From Geodermatophilus aquaeductus (lineage in GTDB: Bacteria > Actinomycetota > Actinomycetes > Mycobacteriales > Geodermatophilaceae), in contig NZ_FXTJ01000014.1 in assembly GCF_900182545.1 (NCBI RefSeq), positions 33,505 through 97,504 of the forward strand: a DNA stretch of 64,000 bases, read 5' to 3'. The notes under the pieces are model-generated. The model worked only from the letters and a program-made list of their open reading frames with translations. It did not search any database and was not told the origin of the DNA. The first letter of the stretch is position 1; the number at the start of each line of letters is the position of its first letter. A program made the translations under genes and the position numbers. Shown here in pieces: positions 26,261 to 36,230 of this stretch.

Positions 26261-26737
26261 CTGCCCCGGGAGCCCGCCGACGCGCAGCAGGACTTCGCCC
26301 GCTTCACCCCTCGCGCGCGTCATGCCGTCGTCGCCGCCCAGGAGGAGGCCCGCTCCGCCGGGAACGCCGAGATCACCACCGGGCACCTGCTGCTCGGCCT
26401 GCTCGCCGAGCCCGAGGCGATCGCCGCGCGGGTCCTGGCGGGCCAGGGCGTCGACGCCGACCGGATCCGGGCCGCCGTGCGGGTGCCCGCGCCCGCGGAG
26501 GCCGTGCCGGCCCTCGTCCCGTTCGACGCGGACGCGCGCAGGGTCCTGGAGCTCACCTTCCGCACCGCGCTGCGGCTGGGGCACAACTACGTCGGGACCG
26601 AGCACCTGCTGCTGGCCCTGCTCGACGCCGAGGAGGGCGCCGGGCCGCTCGCCTCGCTCGGCGTCACCCGGGCGGTCACCGAGGCGGCGGTCGCCGAGGC
26701 GCTCGCGGCCGCGGTCCGGCAGGCCGGCGGGGCCTGA
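26261..26737 (+). CDS. Clp N-terminal domain protein, start uncertain (CTG?)
   Basis: The frame encodes two Clp_N repeats like those at the N-terminus of ClpC: FTPRARHAVVAAQEEARSAG with TTGHLLLGLL, then DADARRVLELTFRTALRLGH with YVGTEHLLLALL. No AAA module follows, so it is a stand-alone adaptor-like protein, of a kind common in actinobacteria, possibly binding the ClpC/ClpP system or adaptors. The frame is open from an in-frame TGA at 26249 and has no ATG, GTG or TTG until GTG 26477, which would delete the first repeat. CTG 26261 (158 residues) is proposed; a sequence error or pseudogene is the alternative. Confidence 0.65.
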   Translation: MPREPADAQQDFARFTPRARHAVVAAQEEARSAGNAEITTGHLLLGLLAEPEAIAARVLAGQGVDADRIRAAVRVPAPAEAVPALVPFDADARRVLELTFRTALRLGHNYVGTEHLLLALLDAEEGAGPLASLGVTRAVTEAAVAEALAAAVRQAGGA

Positions 26738-26743
26738 GGGAGC

Positions 26744-27049
26744 TCAGCCGGCCACGGCCGGGGGATCGGCCGGGGGATCGGCCGGGGGGTCGGCCGCCGC
26801 CGGGCGGGCGGCGTCGCTGATCCGCGGGAAGGGTCGGGTCGAGAAGACCACCTCGACCGGCAGCCCGAAGAACTCCGCGATCCGCAGCGCCAGGTGCAGG
26901 CTCGGGTTGTACTCGCCGCGCTCCAGGTAGCCCACCGTCTGGTAGTGGACGCCGAGGGCGTCGGCGAGCTCCCGCCGGGTCACGCCCTGCTCGGCCCGCA
27001 GCAGGGCGATCCGGTTGTAGACCGCGTCGGGACTCCGGTCGGCGCTCAC
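26744..27049 (-). CDS. XRE-family transcriptional regulator
   Basis: A 101-residue DNA-binding protein. The helix-turn-helix (about 12-65) reads NRIALLRAEQGVTRRELADA then LGVHYQTVGYLERGEYNPSL, typical of small YgzD/XRE proteins that accompany ABC transporters. A Pro-rich tail of ADPP repeats ends the protein. It is the last gene of the ATPase-permease-regulator operon (GTGA overlap). The dyad overlapping the operon's -10 is a candidate target, which would make it an autorepressor. Confidence 0.9.
   Translation of the reverse strand: MSADRSPDAVYNRIALLRAEQGVTRRELADALGVHYQTVGYLERGEYNPSLHLALRIAEFFGLPVEVVFSTRPFPRISDAARPAAADPPADPPADPPAVAG
26760..26795. repeat. Three tandem copies of a 12-bp unit
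   Basis: GGGGGATCGGCC is repeated three times (the third copy has one change). It lies in frame in the 3' end of the XRE gene and encodes the repeated Asp-Pro-Pro-Ala tail. It probably arose by slippage and is likely variable in copy number. Confidence 0.8.
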
Positions 27050-27896
27050 CGGACCCACTGCAGCGACGCCTCCTTGGCCGCCTCGACCTGCGAGCCCGAC
27101 TGCCGGCGGGCCATCCGGCGCAGCACCCGAGGGGTCACCAGCATCCCGAACACCGCCCAGGCGGCGAGCACGAGCACCGTCGCGCCGGTGCGCCAGGAGT
27201 CGCCCACCTCCAGGGTCACGGCGGCATCGGGCAGGAAGGCCGACCGCAGGCCGAGGCCGATCCAGTAGACGGGGAAGACCTGGGCCACCGCCTGCACCCA
27301 GCCCCACAGCGCCTGCATCGGGAAGAAGACCCCCGAGATCGCGGTGAGGACGAGGACGGGCAGCATGCCCCAGGAGCCGACCTTCTGGGTGCTGGGTACG
27401 ACCGAGCCCAGGATCATCCCGAGCGGCAGCGTCGCGAGCAGGCCGAGGGCGATCACCCACGCCACCGTCAGCCACCCGGCGGCCCCGCCGTGCATCAGCC
27501 CGTCGAAGAGCAGAAAGCTCGGCACGAGGATCGTCAGCAGCGAGGGCAGCAGGCCGAGGGAGTGGTAGGTGAGCTGTCCGGTCACGTAGCCCTGCATGCC
27601 GTGGGGCAGCGCCTTGTGGCGCAGCAGGGTGCCGTCCTCCCGCTCCATGGCCAACGCGAAGGCGGGGCCGATCACGACGCCGAAGGCCAGCAGCCCGGCG
27701 AGGATGCTGGGCAGGGCGTACGTCGGGTAGGACAGCCCGGAGTCGCCGATCTCGTTGTCCCGGTTGAACCACAGCAGCAGCAGCGTGCCCACGGCCGTGA
27801 ACAGGTAGAAGCCCTGGTCCTGGGGGCTGCGCAGGCTCTGCAGGAACTCCGTCCAGCCGCGGCGCAGGCCGAGGACGAGCGCGTGCCGGGTCGCGT

Positions 27897-27900
<4 letters not shown>
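27046..27900 (-). CDS. ABC-2 type transporter permease
   Basis: A 284-residue membrane protein with about six hydrophobic segments (near 35, 65, 115, 150, 185 and 245), arranged as in ABC-2 exporters (MEREDGTLLRHKALPHGMQG stretch after the second segment, then AISGVFFPMQAL). Coupled on both sides by ATGA and GTGA overlaps with the ATPase and the regulator. The cargo (drug, lipid or peptide) is unknown. Confidence 0.9.
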
Positions 27901-28838
<938 letters not shown>

Positions 28839-28861
28839 GGTGGGGGATCCGGCGGTGCCCC

Positions 28862-28877
28862 ATAGTAGAACTGCTAC
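28862..28877 (-). promoter_or_regulatory. Promoter and operator of the ABC-XRE operon
   Basis: On the minus strand TACTAT (28862-28867) is a near-consensus -10, unusual in this GC-rich DNA, 24 bp before the ATPase start. The dyad GTAG-N5-CTAC (28865-28877) overlaps it. A repressor there, most simply the XRE protein of the same operon, would block polymerase. The CTA also forms the stop codon of the SGNH gene. Confidence 0.65.
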
Positions 28878-29587
28878 ATCGAGAGCGGAAGTGCTGTGTC
28901 GGCCAGCGCGGCGGCCCAGATCCGGCAGGCGGCGGCGCCCGGGTGGAAGCCGTCCTCGGCGAACAGCCCCGGCCCGTCCAGCGGCGGGGCGGGCGCGTGC
29001 CGGACGCCCGGGCGGGCCAGGCGCTCCAGTTCGCCGTCGAGGACGCGGGCGTGCCGGCCGAGCACCCCGCGCAGCGGCTGCGGCAGCGTGGGGAAGCGGC
29101 CCATGTCGGGCAGCCCGGCCAGGACGACGACGCCGCCCGGGGCGGTGAGCGGCGCCAGTGCCCCGAGCAGCGCGGAGACGTCGCGGCGCCAGGCGGCCCG
29201 GCCGCGCAGCCGCAGCGTGTCGTTGACGCCGAGGACCACGAGGACGACGTCGGCGGGCGGGCCGGCCAGCCCGGGGACCAGGCGCACGAGGGCCTGCGCG
29301 GCCGTCGTCCCGGTGCGCGCGGACAGCCGCCAGCGCACCTCCCGCCCGCTGCGGGCGGCCAGCGCGGCGGCGACGGAGGCCGCGAGCGCGTCCTCCTGCC
29401 GGGCCACCCCGACCCCGGCCGCGGGCGACTCCCCGAGCACCGCGAGGGTCAGCGGCGGTGCGTCCCCGGCGACGACGCCGCTGCGCGGCCCCGCGGCCTC
29501 GGGCAGCACCGGTGTGCGGCGGCGCACCCCGGCGCCCTGCACGAGCAGCAGCGGGGCGAGGGCGGCGGCGGCCAGCCGGGAGGTCAC
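28874..29587 (-). CDS. SGNH/GDSL hydrolase, secreted or membrane-anchored
   Basis: A 237-residue SGNH-fold hydrolase. A hydrophobic N-terminus (LAAAALAPLLLVQGAGV) suggests export. Block I is LGESPAAGVG (Ser in a GES variant of GDS), block III VVLGVNDTLRL holds the Asn, and block V EDGFHPGAA has Asp-X2-His. Likely an esterase of unknown substrate. It is the last gene of the cobalamin operon, coupled to cobA by GTGA, but has no obvious role in corrin synthesis and may simply share the transcript. Confidence 0.85.
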   Translation of the reverse strand: MTSRLAAAALAPLLLVQGAGVRRRTPVLPEAAGPRSGVVAGDAPPLTLAVLGESPAAGVGVARQEDALAASVAAALAARSGREVRWRLSARTGTTAAQALVRLVPGLAGPPADVVLVVLGVNDTLRLRGRAAWRRDVSALLGALAPLTAPGGVVVLAGLPDMGRFPTLPQPLRGVLGRHARVLDGELERLARPGVRHAPAPPLDGPGLFAEDGFHPGAAACRIWAAALADTALPLSM

Positions 29588-30840
29588 GCCGGGGGAGTCT
29601 GCGCCCCCAGTGCGACGACGTCGCCGACCACCCACACCGCCGGCGGGCGGATGCCCTCCTCGGCCAGCGTCCGCGCCAGGCCGGCGAGCGTCGTCCGGAC
29701 GGCGCGCTGGGTGGCCGTCGACCCGTCGGCGACGACGGCGACCGGAGTCTCCGGGGCGCGCCCGTGCTCGACCAGCGCCGCGGCGATCGCCCCGGCGGTG
29801 TCCACGCCCATGAGCACCACGACGGTGCCGCGCAGCCGTCCGAGCGCCGCCCAGTCGACCAGCGACTGCGGGTGCCCCGGCGGCACGTGCCCGGAGACGA
29901 CGACGAACTCGTGGGTCAGCCCGCGGTGGGTGACCGGGATGCCGGCCAGCGCGGGGACGGCGATCGCGCTGGTCACGCCGGGCACCACCTCGACCGGCAC
30001 GCCCGCGGCGACGCACGCCTCGAGCTCCTCCATGCCGCGGCCGAAGACGAACGGGTCACCGCCCTTGAGTCGCACCACCCGCCTGCCGGCCAGCGCGTGC
30101 TCCACCAGCAGGGCGTTGATCTGCTCCTGCGCCATCGACCGCCCGCGCGGGAGCTTCGAGGCGTCGATGACCTCGACCTCCGGCGGCAGCGAGGCCAGCA
30201 GCGACTGCGGCGCCAGGTGGTCGGCCAGCACGACGTCGGCCTGCGCGACCGCCTGCTGCCCGCGCACGGTGATCAGCCCGGGGTCGCCCGGCCCGCCGCC
30301 GACGAGGACGACGCTGCCGGCCCGGCCGCCCGAGGGCTCGCGGGCGGCGCGGTCGCGGATGCTGCCGTCGGACAGCCCGGCGACGACGGCGTCGCGCACG
30401 CCGACCGCCCGCTGCGGGTCCCCACCGCCGTGCACGCCGACCACCAGGTCGCCCTGGCGGCCGACCGCGGGCGTCCACACGCTGGAGGCCGACCGGTCGT
30501 CGGCCCGGGCGCAGAACACCCGCAGCCGCTCGGCCTCCTCGGCCACGGCCGCGTTGACGGCGGGGTCGTCGGTGGCGGCGACGGCGTACCAGGCGCCGTC
30601 GAGGTCGCCGGGCCGGTAGCCGCGGCGCACCCAGGTCAGCGAGCCGGGGGCCACCAGCGCCTCGAGCGCGGGCGTCACCTCGGGGCTGACCACGGTGACC
30701 CGCGCCCGGGCCTCGAGCAGCCCGGCCACCCGGCGGTGGGCGACCTGGCCGCCGCCGACCACGACGACGCGGCGGTCGAGCAGGCGCAGGCCGACGGGGT
30801 AGACGACGCCGGTTCCTGGGTCGACGGGCGTGGCGCTCAG
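29584..30840 (-). CDS. cobA: Fused precorrin-2 dehydrogenase/uroporphyrinogen-III C-methyltransferase, probable CTG start
   Basis: A 418-residue two-domain enzyme. The N-terminal part (about 10-150) is a siroheme synthase-like dehydrogenase with VVVVGGGQVAHRRVAGLLEA. The C-terminal part (about 170-410) is SUMT with VGGGPGDPGLITVRG, the DVVLADHLA stretch, RLKGGDPFVFGRG and VVPGVTSAIAVPALAG. It makes precorrin-2, the branch point to cobalamin and siroheme. The frame opens at CTG 30838-30840, in a CTGA overlap with cobC; no ATG/GTG/TTG occurs until the GTG inside the Rossmann strand, so a CTG start is likely (LSATPVDPGTGVVYP). Confidence 0.9.
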   Translation of the reverse strand: MSATPVDPGTGVVYPVGLRLLDRRVVVVGGGQVAHRRVAGLLEARARVTVVSPEVTPALEALVAPGSLTWVRRGYRPGDLDGAWYAVAATDDPAVNAAVAEEAERLRVFCARADDRSASSVWTPAVGRQGDLVVGVHGGGDPQRAVGVRDAVVAGLSDGSIRDRAAREPSGGRAGSVVLVGGGPGDPGLITVRGQQAVAQADVVLADHLAPQSLLASLPPEVEVIDASKLPRGRSMAQEQINALLVEHALAGRRVVRLKGGDPFVFGRGMEELEACVAAGVPVEVVPGVTSAIAVPALAGIPVTHRGLTHEFVVVSGHVPPGHPQSLVDWAALGRLRGTVVVLMGVDTAGAIAAALVEHGRAPETPVAVVADGSTATQRAVRTTLAGLARTLAEEGIRPPAVWVVGDVVALGAQTPPA

Positions 30841-31913
30841 CGGTGCTCCTCCGGGACGGCGGCCGGGTGCGACGTCGTCGTCGGCATCGTGACCAGGATG
30901 TCGGACCCAAGGATCGCAGTGAGGTCCGCGGCGAACGCACGGGAGGTCGCCGGGTCGCGGACGGCCACCCGCAGGTGGTCGGGGGACAGGCCGGGGAAGG
31001 TGTCGCCGCGGCGCACCGCCCATCCCCGGTCGCGCAGCGCCGCGCGCACCCGCGCGCCGCCGGGCACGTGCAGCAGCACGAACGACGAGACCGGCTCCCC
31101 GACGACGGCCACGCCCGGCGGCAGGGCGGCCATCAGTGCGGCGCGGTGGACGGCGAGCTCGCGGGCGGCGGCGTCGGCCTCGGCGCGGGCGGCGGCGGTC
31201 GTGCAGGCGACGGCGGCCGCCAGCGCGGGCGTGGACAGCGGCCAGTGCGGCTGCGCGGCGGCCAGCGCGGCGACCAGGTCCGCCGGGCCGAGCGCGTAGC
31301 CCACGCGCAGGCCGGCCAGCCCCCACGTCTTGGTCAGGCTGCGCACGACGAGCAGGCCGGGCAGGTCGCTGCGCCCCGCCAGCGACGCCGGCTCCCCGGG
31401 CACGGTGTCGGCGAAGGCCTCGTCGACCAGCAGGACGCGGCCGGTCCGGGCCAGCGCGGCGACGTCGCCGGCCGGGTGCAGCACCGACGTCGGGTTGGTC
31501 GGGTTGCCCAGCACCACCAGGTCGGCGTCGTCGGGCACCTCGCGCAGGCGGTAGTGCGGCGGGTCGAGCAGCAGCCGCTCCACCGGGTGCCCGGCCGCGC
31601 GCAGCGCCGCCTCCGGCTCGGTGAACGACGGGTGCACCACCACCGCCCGCCGCGGCGCGAGCGCCCGGGCGACCAGCACGAACGCCTCGGCCGCGCCCGC
31701 GGTGAGCAGCACCTCGCTGGGGTCGCGGCCGTGCGCGGCGGCCACCGCGGCGCGGGCCGGGCCGGCGTCGGGATAGGCGGCGACGTCGTCGAGCGCCTCG
31801 CGCAGCACGGCGCGCAGCCACGGCGGCGGCGTCCCGGCGCGGACGTTGACCGCGAGGTCGATGAGCCCTGGACCGAGGTCGTCGTCGCCGTGGTGGTGGA
31901 GGAGGTCGGTCAT
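30837..31913 (-). CDS. cobC: Threonine-phosphate decarboxylase-like aminotransferase (CobC/CobD type)
   Basis: A 358-residue PLP enzyme of the aspartate-aminotransferase fold. LGNPTNPTSVLHP, LLVDEAFADT and SLTKTWGLAGLRVGYALG (PLP-binding Lys in SLTK) match histidinol-phosphate aminotransferase-like CobC. In cobalamin synthesis such enzymes give aminopropanol phosphate from threonine phosphate. The position between cobE and cobA with 4-bp overlaps on both sides supports this over a histidine-pathway role. Confidence 0.88.
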   Translation of the reverse strand: MTDLLHHHGDDDLGPGLIDLAVNVRAGTPPPWLRAVLREALDDVAAYPDAGPARAAVAAAHGRDPSEVLLTAGAAEAFVLVARALAPRRAVVVHPSFTEPEAALRAAGHPVERLLLDPPHYRLREVPDDADLVVLGNPTNPTSVLHPAGDVAALARTGRVLLVDEAFADTVPGEPASLAGRSDLPGLLVVRSLTKTWGLAGLRVGYALGPADLVAALAAAQPHWPLSTPALAAAVACTTAAARAEADAAARELAVHRAALMAALPPGVAVVGEPVSSFVLLHVPGGARVRAALRDRGWAVRRGDTFPGLSPDHLRVAVRDPATSRAFAADLTAILGSDILVTMPTTTSHPAAVPEEHR

Positions 31914-32257
31914 GCGGCCACCGCCACGGTGACCCTCCCGTGCACGGTCTTGCCCACCACCAGCCGGGCGCCGCCGAGCAGCGCGGCGGCCTCGGCCACC
32001 GACGCCGTCCCCACGGCCGCGGCCACCCGCGCCGACGGCGTGGGCACCGGGACGGCGGCCAGCACGGCGGCGGCGTGCCCGGTCAGCGGCCAGCCCCGCG
32101 CCGCCGCGGCGCCGGCCAGCCCCGGCTCGGCGGCGCGGGCGTCGAGGGTGGCCAGCGCGGTGACCCGCGCTCCGGCGGGCAGGACGGCGTCGACCGCGGC
32201 CAGCACCTCCCCGGCCGACACCCCGGGGACCGCGCCGACGCCGACGGTCACGTCCAC
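31910..32257 (-). CDS. cobE: CobE/CbiG C-terminal domain protein
   Basis: A 115-residue protein equivalent to the C-terminal domain of CbiG, found alone as Cob[21 protein letters not shown] and [20 protein letters not shown], followed by [11 protein letters not shown], are the family landmarks. Its precise biochemical role is not settled; it is needed for corrin-ring synthesis in some aerobic producers. GTG start, 10-bp overlap with cbiO. Confidence 0.85.
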   Translation of the reverse strand: MDVTVGVGAVPGVSAGEVLAAVDAVLPAGARVTALATLDARAAEPGLAGAAAARGWPLTGHAAAVLAAVPVPTPSARVAAAVGTASVAEAAALLGGARLVVGKTVHGRVTVAVAA

Positions 32258-33099
32258 GGGGTGACGCCGGGCCGGTCGGGGAGGGCGGCCAGCAGCGCGG
32301 CGGCGTCGCGGGGGAGCGGGCCGTCGGGCAGCAGGCCGAGCTCGCGCAGCCGGGCCCCCACGGTCAGCGCCCAGGGCCGGTCGAGCCGAGCGCGGGCGAG
32401 CAGGCCGTCGTCGGCGAGGAGCTCCGCGGGCGCGCCCTGCACCACCCGCCGGTCCACGACGACGGCCACCTCGTCGGCCCAGCGCAGCGCCAGGTCGACG
32501 TCGTGGGTGCTCATGACCACCGTGGACCCCGACAGCTGCAGCCGGTCGAGCGCGGCCAGCGCCTCGGTGACGGCGGAGGGGTCGAGGCCCGCGGTGGGCT
32601 CGTCGAGCAGCAGCACGCAGGGGCGCATCGCCACCGCGCCGGCGATCGCCACGCGCTTGCGCTCGCCGTAGGACAGCTGGTGGGTGGGGCGGGAGGCCAG
32701 GCCGTCGACGGCGAGCAGCGCGAGCGCCTCCGCCACCCGCGTGCGGACCTCGTCCTCGGGCAGTCCGAGGTTGAGCGGGCCGAAGGAGACGTCCTGGCCC
32801 ACCGAGGCGCTGAACAGCTGGTCGTCGGGGTCCTGCAGCACCAGCTGGACCTCCTGGCGGTGCGCGCGCAGGCCGCGGCGGGTGTGGTGCAGCAGCTCGC
32901 CGTCGACGGCGACCCCGCCGGCGTCGGGCCGCAGCGCCCCGGACAGGCAGCGCAGCAGCGTCGTCTTGCCCGAGCCGTTGGCGCCCAGCAGCGCCAGCCG
33001 GCGCCCGGCGGGGACGGTGAGCGAGGCGCCGTCGAGGACTCGGCGGCCGCGCTCGTAGCCGACGACGAGGCCCTCGGCGGTGAGGCTGCGGTGGCTCAC
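32248..33099 (-). CDS. cbiO: Cobalt ECF transporter ATPase
   Basis: A 283-residue ABC ATPase: Walker [15 protein letters not shown] (about residue 35), signature [14 protein letters not shown], Walker [14 protein letters not shown], and H-loop MSTHDVD. The [20 protein letters not shown] stretch after the Q-loop is typical of CbiO/EcfA. Energises cobalt uptake through CbiMNQ. Confidence 0.94.
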   Translation of the reverse strand: MSHRSLTAEGLVVGYERGRRVLDGASLTVPAGRRLALLGANGSGKTTLLRCLSGALRPDAGGVAVDGELLHHTRRGLRAHRQEVQLVLQDPDDQLFSASVGQDVSFGPLNLGLPEDEVRTRVAEALALLAVDGLASRPTHQLSYGERKRVAIAGAVAMRPCVLLLDEPTAGLDPSAVTEALAALDRLQLSGSTVVMSTHDVDLALRWADEVAVVVDRRVVQGAPAELLADDGLLARARLDRPWALTVGARLRELGLLPDGPLPRDAAALLAALPDRPGVTPWT

Positions 33100-33827
33100 G
33101 CGAGCACCCCCACGGTGACCAGCGCCGCCAGCCCGGCCGCGGTGGCGGCGAGGAAGCCCCGGGAGGAGGGCAGGGACTCCGGCAGCACCCGCAGCCCCGT
33201 CTCCATCCCGCGGCCGGCGAGGCCCTCCTGCAGGCGGCGGGCGCGGTCGAAGGACCGGGTGAACACCGCCGCGGCCAGCGTCCCCGACGACCGGTAGGAG
33301 CGGCGCCAGGTCGAGTGGCCCATGCGGGCGGTCTGCGCCTCGCGGATGGTGGTCAGGCTCTGCAGCAGCACGAACAGCAGCCGGTAGGTCACCCCGGCCA
33401 CCTCGACGACGGCGGCCGGCACGCCCAGCCGGCGCAGCGCGGCCAGCAGGTCGGTCATCGGTGTGGTGGTGGCCAGCAGCAGCACCGCCGCACCGCCGGC
33501 GACCGAGTGGCCGACCAGCTCACCGGCCCGTGCCGCGGCGTCCGGCGCCCACCCGAGGCCGCCGTCGACCGACACGACGGCGGTCAGCGCGCCGACGGCG
33601 ACGAAGGCCAGCGGCCAGCGCGCCGCGCGGCCGAACGTGCGGGCCGGCACCCTCGCCGGCCCCAGCGCCAGGACGACGGCGGCCAGCGCGACGAGCACGC
33701 CGCCCGGCCAGACGGGCAGGACGAGCGCGCAGACGACCAGGCCCGCGCAGAGGACGAGCTTGTCCACCGGCGAGCGGGTGCGCCAGGCGCTGGCCCAGGC
33801 GGCGTCGTCGACCGCCAGTCCGGTCAC
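33096..33827 (-). CDS. cbiQ: Cobalt ECF transporter T component
   Basis: A 243-residue membrane protein with four to five hydrophobic segments in the first 150 residues. The coupling helices contain the Ala-Arg-Gly signatures of EcfT proteins (AQTARMG and EGLAGRGME). 4-bp overlaps with cbiN and cbiO. Couples the ATPase to CbiM. Confidence 0.92.
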   Translation of the reverse strand: MTGLAVDDAAWASAWRTRSPVDKLVLCAGLVVCALVLPVWPGGVLVALAAVVLALGPARVPARTFGRAARWPLAFVAVGALTAVVSVDGGLGWAPDAAARAGELVGHSVAGGAAVLLLATTTPMTDLLAALRRLGVPAAVVEVAGVTYRLLFVLLQSLTTIREAQTARMGHSTWRRSYRSSGTLAAAVFTRSFDRARRLQEGLAGRGMETGLRVLPESLPSSRGFLAATAAGLAALVTVGVLA

Positions 33828-34132
33828 GGCGCCTCGGCGGGCGGGGCCGTCTCCCGGGCGGCCCGGCGGCCGCGCAGCCGGCCCAGCACGTAGCCGAGCA
33901 CGCCGCCGCCGAGCGCCGCCTGCAGCGCGAACAGCCCGGACTCGACCTCGCCCGACGACGGGCTGAACACCGACTCGAACCAGGGCGTGTACCCGGACTC
34001 CTCGATCGCCTCGGTGGCCACGCTGTCGGTGCCGGTGTACTCGGACGCGCCGCCGTCGAGGACCAGCGGCAGGGCGAACAGCGCCACCACCGCGAGCAGG
34101 AGCAGGGAGGTGACCAGGCGGCGGCGGGTCAT
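33824..34132 (-). CDS. cbiN: Cobalt transport protein CbiN
   Basis: A 102-residue protein with two membrane segments (about 8-26 and 65-88) joined by an extracytoplasmic loop: [20 protein letters not shown] then [11 protein letters not shown] and [16 protein letters not shown]. This is the CbiN signature. CbiN stimulates metal loading of CbiM. Confidence 0.92.
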   Translation of the reverse strand: MTRRRLVTSLLLLAVVALFALPLVLDGGASEYTGTDSVATEAIEESGYTPWFESVFSPSSGEVESGLFALQAALGGGVLGYVLGRLRGRRAARETAPPAEAP

Positions 34133-34815
34133 CGGACGTCCCCCGAGGTGGCCGCGGGGCGCAGCACGCCGAGGCGCTCGAGCTCCGGCCGGGCGTTGAC
34201 CGTCAGCACCCGGAACAGCAGGACGCCGAGCAGGCCCTCGCCGACCGCCAGCGGGACCTGGGTGACGGCGAAGACGCCGAGGAACTTCACGGCCGCGCCC
34301 GCGAACCCGCCGGCCGCGTCGGGGAAGGCCAGCGCCAGCTGCAGCGACGTCGTGACGTAGGTGGCGAGGTCGGCCAGCGCGAGGGCGACGAAGACGCCGG
34401 GCAGCAGGCCTGCGCCCAGCGCCCGGGCCAGCCGGTAGGCGCCGTACCCGGCCCAGGGCCCGACGACGGCGAAGGCGACCGCGTTGGCGCCCAGCGTGGT
34501 CAGCCCGCCGTGGGCCAGCAGCAGCGCCTGGAACAGCAGGACCACGGTGCCCAGCAGCGCCATCACCGGTGGCCGGAACAGCACCGCGCCCGCGCCGGTG
34601 CCGGTCGGGTGGCTGGAGCTGCCGGTGACCGAGGGCAGCTTGATCGCGCTCAGCACGAACGTGAACGCCCCGGCGGCACCGAGCAGCAGCGTGGACTCCG
34701 GGTGCTCGCGCACCTCCTTCACCACCGCCCGCGCGCCGTGCACGACGAACGGGGCGGCGACGACGGTCCAGCCGATCGCGTGCGGTGCCGGGAGGAAGCC
34801 CTCAGCGATGTGCAT
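34129..34815 (-). CDS. cbiM: Cobalt ECF transporter substrate-binding subunit
   Basis: A 228-residue membrane protein. The N-terminus MHIAEGFLP is the metal-binding start of CbiM (the amino group and His2 bind Co(II)); the downstream His in [15 protein letters not shown] is the other landmark. About seven membrane helices. ATG overlaps the cobB stop by 14 bp. Confidence 0.94.
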   Translation of the reverse strand: MHIAEGFLPAPHAIGWTVVAAPFVVHGARAVVKEVREHPESTLLLGAAGAFTFVLSAIKLPSVTGSSSHPTGTGAGAVLFRPPVMALLGTVVLLFQALLLAHGGLTTLGANAVAFAVVGPWAGYGAYRLARALGAGLLPGVFVALALADLATYVTTSLQLALAFPDAAGGFAGAAVKFLGVFAVTQVPLAVGEGLLGVLLFRVLTVNARPELERLGVLRPAATSGDVR

Positions 34816-36187
34816 GGCTCGCCCTCTCGGGAACGGCCGCCGCGCAGGCGGCGACGAGGCGTTCGGCGAGCGCGGGGCTGCCCGCCCAGTTCAGGTGCAG
34901 GTAGGAGGCGTGGACCGAGCCGGACACGAAGCCCTCCGGAGCGCCCGCCGACCACTGCCAGGCGGGGGTGGGGCCGGCGGCGGGGAGGGCGTGCGTGCGG
35001 TGGAACTCGTGGCCCCTGACGCGGGTGCCCGCCCGGGCCAGCACGCTGTCGGTGAGCGCCACCGCCGAGCGGTAACCGAGGGTGAGCCGCGGCGTCATCG
35101 CCGTCGCGACGTCGAGGACGCCGCACATCGGCGAGCCGTCGAGCTCGCGGGCGAGGTAGAGCAGCCCCGCGCACTCGGCGGCGACCGGACCGCCGCGGGC
35201 GGTCAGCGCCGCGATGTCGGCCCGCAGGGTCGTGTTGGCCGAGAGCTGGTCGGCGTAGACCTCGGGGAAGCCGCCGCCGACGACGAGCCCCGCGGTGCCC
35301 TCGGGCAGTGCCTCGTCGCGCAGCGGGTCGACGGTCACCACCTCGGCGCCGGCGGCCGCGAGCAGCTCGGCGTTCTCCGCGTAGCCGAAGGTGAACGCGG
35401 GCCCGCCGGCGACGGCGATGCGCGGCCGCCCCGGCACGGGGGTCACCTCGGCGGCGGGGTCCCACGGCGCCGCGGCCAGGCCCGGCGCGGTGCGGGCCAG
35501 GCGCAGCACGGCGTCGAGGTCGATCCCCTCGGCGACCACCTCGCCGAGCCGGCGCACGGTGGCCAGCGCCTCGGCCGAGCGCTCGGCGGCCGGGACGAGC
35601 CCCAGGTGCCGCGAGGGCGTGCCCAGCTCGGCCAGCCGCCGGACCGCCCCGAGCACCGGCACCCCGGCCGCGTCCAGCGCCTCGCGCAGGATCGCCTCGT
35701 GCCGGTCGCTGCCGACCCGGTTGAGCACCACGCCGCCGAGCCGCACCGACGGGTCGAAGGTGGCGAACCCGTGCACCAGCGCCGCGACGCTGCGGGCCTG
35801 CGAGGAGGCGTCGACGACCAGCACGACCGGCGCGCGCAGCAGCCGCGCCACGTGCGCCGTGGAGGCGAAGCCGGGCTCGACCTCGGGGTGCGAGGCGCCG
35901 TCGAACAGGCCCATGACCCCCTCGACGACGGCGACGTCGGCCCCGCGCGCGCCGTGCAGGAACAGCGGCGCGATCCGCTCCTCGCCCACCAGCCAGGGGT
36001 CGAGGTTGCGCCCCGGCCGGCCGGCGGCCAGGCCCGCGTAGCCCGGGTCGATGTAGTCGGGGCCGACCTTGTGCGGGGAGACGGCCAGGCCGCGGGCGGT
36101 CAGTGCCGCGACCAGCCCGGTGGTGACCGACGTCTTGCCCGCGTTGCTCGACGGGGCGGCGACGACCACGCGCGGGAGGCTCACCAC
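34802..36187 (-). CDS. cobB: Cobyrinate/hydrogenobyrinate a,c-diamide synthase
   Basis: A 461-residue glutamine-dependent amidase. The N-terminal ATP-binding domain opens [20 protein letters not shown] and has [11 protein letters not shown] and EGVMGLFDG. The C-terminal class I glutamine amidotransferase-like domain contains [11 protein letters not shown] (nucleophile Cys) and a late [13 protein letters not shown] (His). It amidates the a and c carboxylates of the corrin. GTG start (36187, or a second GTG one codon on). The gap to cobO is 43 bp and contains an imperfect palindrome. Confidence 0.94.
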   Translation of the reverse strand: MVSLPRVVVAAPSSNAGKTSVTTGLVAALTARGLAVSPHKVGPDYIDPGYAGLAAGRPGRNLDPWLVGEERIAPLFLHGARGADVAVVEGVMGLFDGASHPEVEPGFASTAHVARLLRAPVVLVVDASSQARSVAALVHGFATFDPSVRLGGVVLNRVGSDRHEAILREALDAAGVPVLGAVRRLAELGTPSRHLGLVPAAERSAEALATVRRLGEVVAEGIDLDAVLRLARTAPGLAAAPWDPAAEVTPVPGRPRIAVAGGPAFTFGYAENAELLAAAGAEVVTVDPLRDEALPEGTAGLVVGGGFPEVYADQLSANTTLRADIAALTARGGPVAAECAGLLYLARELDGSPMCGVLDVATAMTPRLTLGYRSAVALTDSVLARAGTRVRGHEFHRTHALPAAGPTPAWQWSAGAPEGFVSGSVHASYLHLNWAGSPALAERLVAACAAAVPERASHAHR

Positions 36188-36202
36188 CGCGCTCCCCCCA
36201 GG

Positions 36203-36228
36203 GCGGCGGAAATGGCCATTCCTGCCGC
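36203..36228. repeat. Intergenic imperfect palindrome
   Basis: Centred on AATGGCCATT, with GCGGC/GCCGC at the edges and GGAA/TTCC inside, in the 43-bp gap between cobO and cobB. It is conspicuously AT-rich at the core. It could be a terminator-like attenuator or a small dispersed repeat. Confidence 0.5.
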
Positions 36229-36230
36229 GC

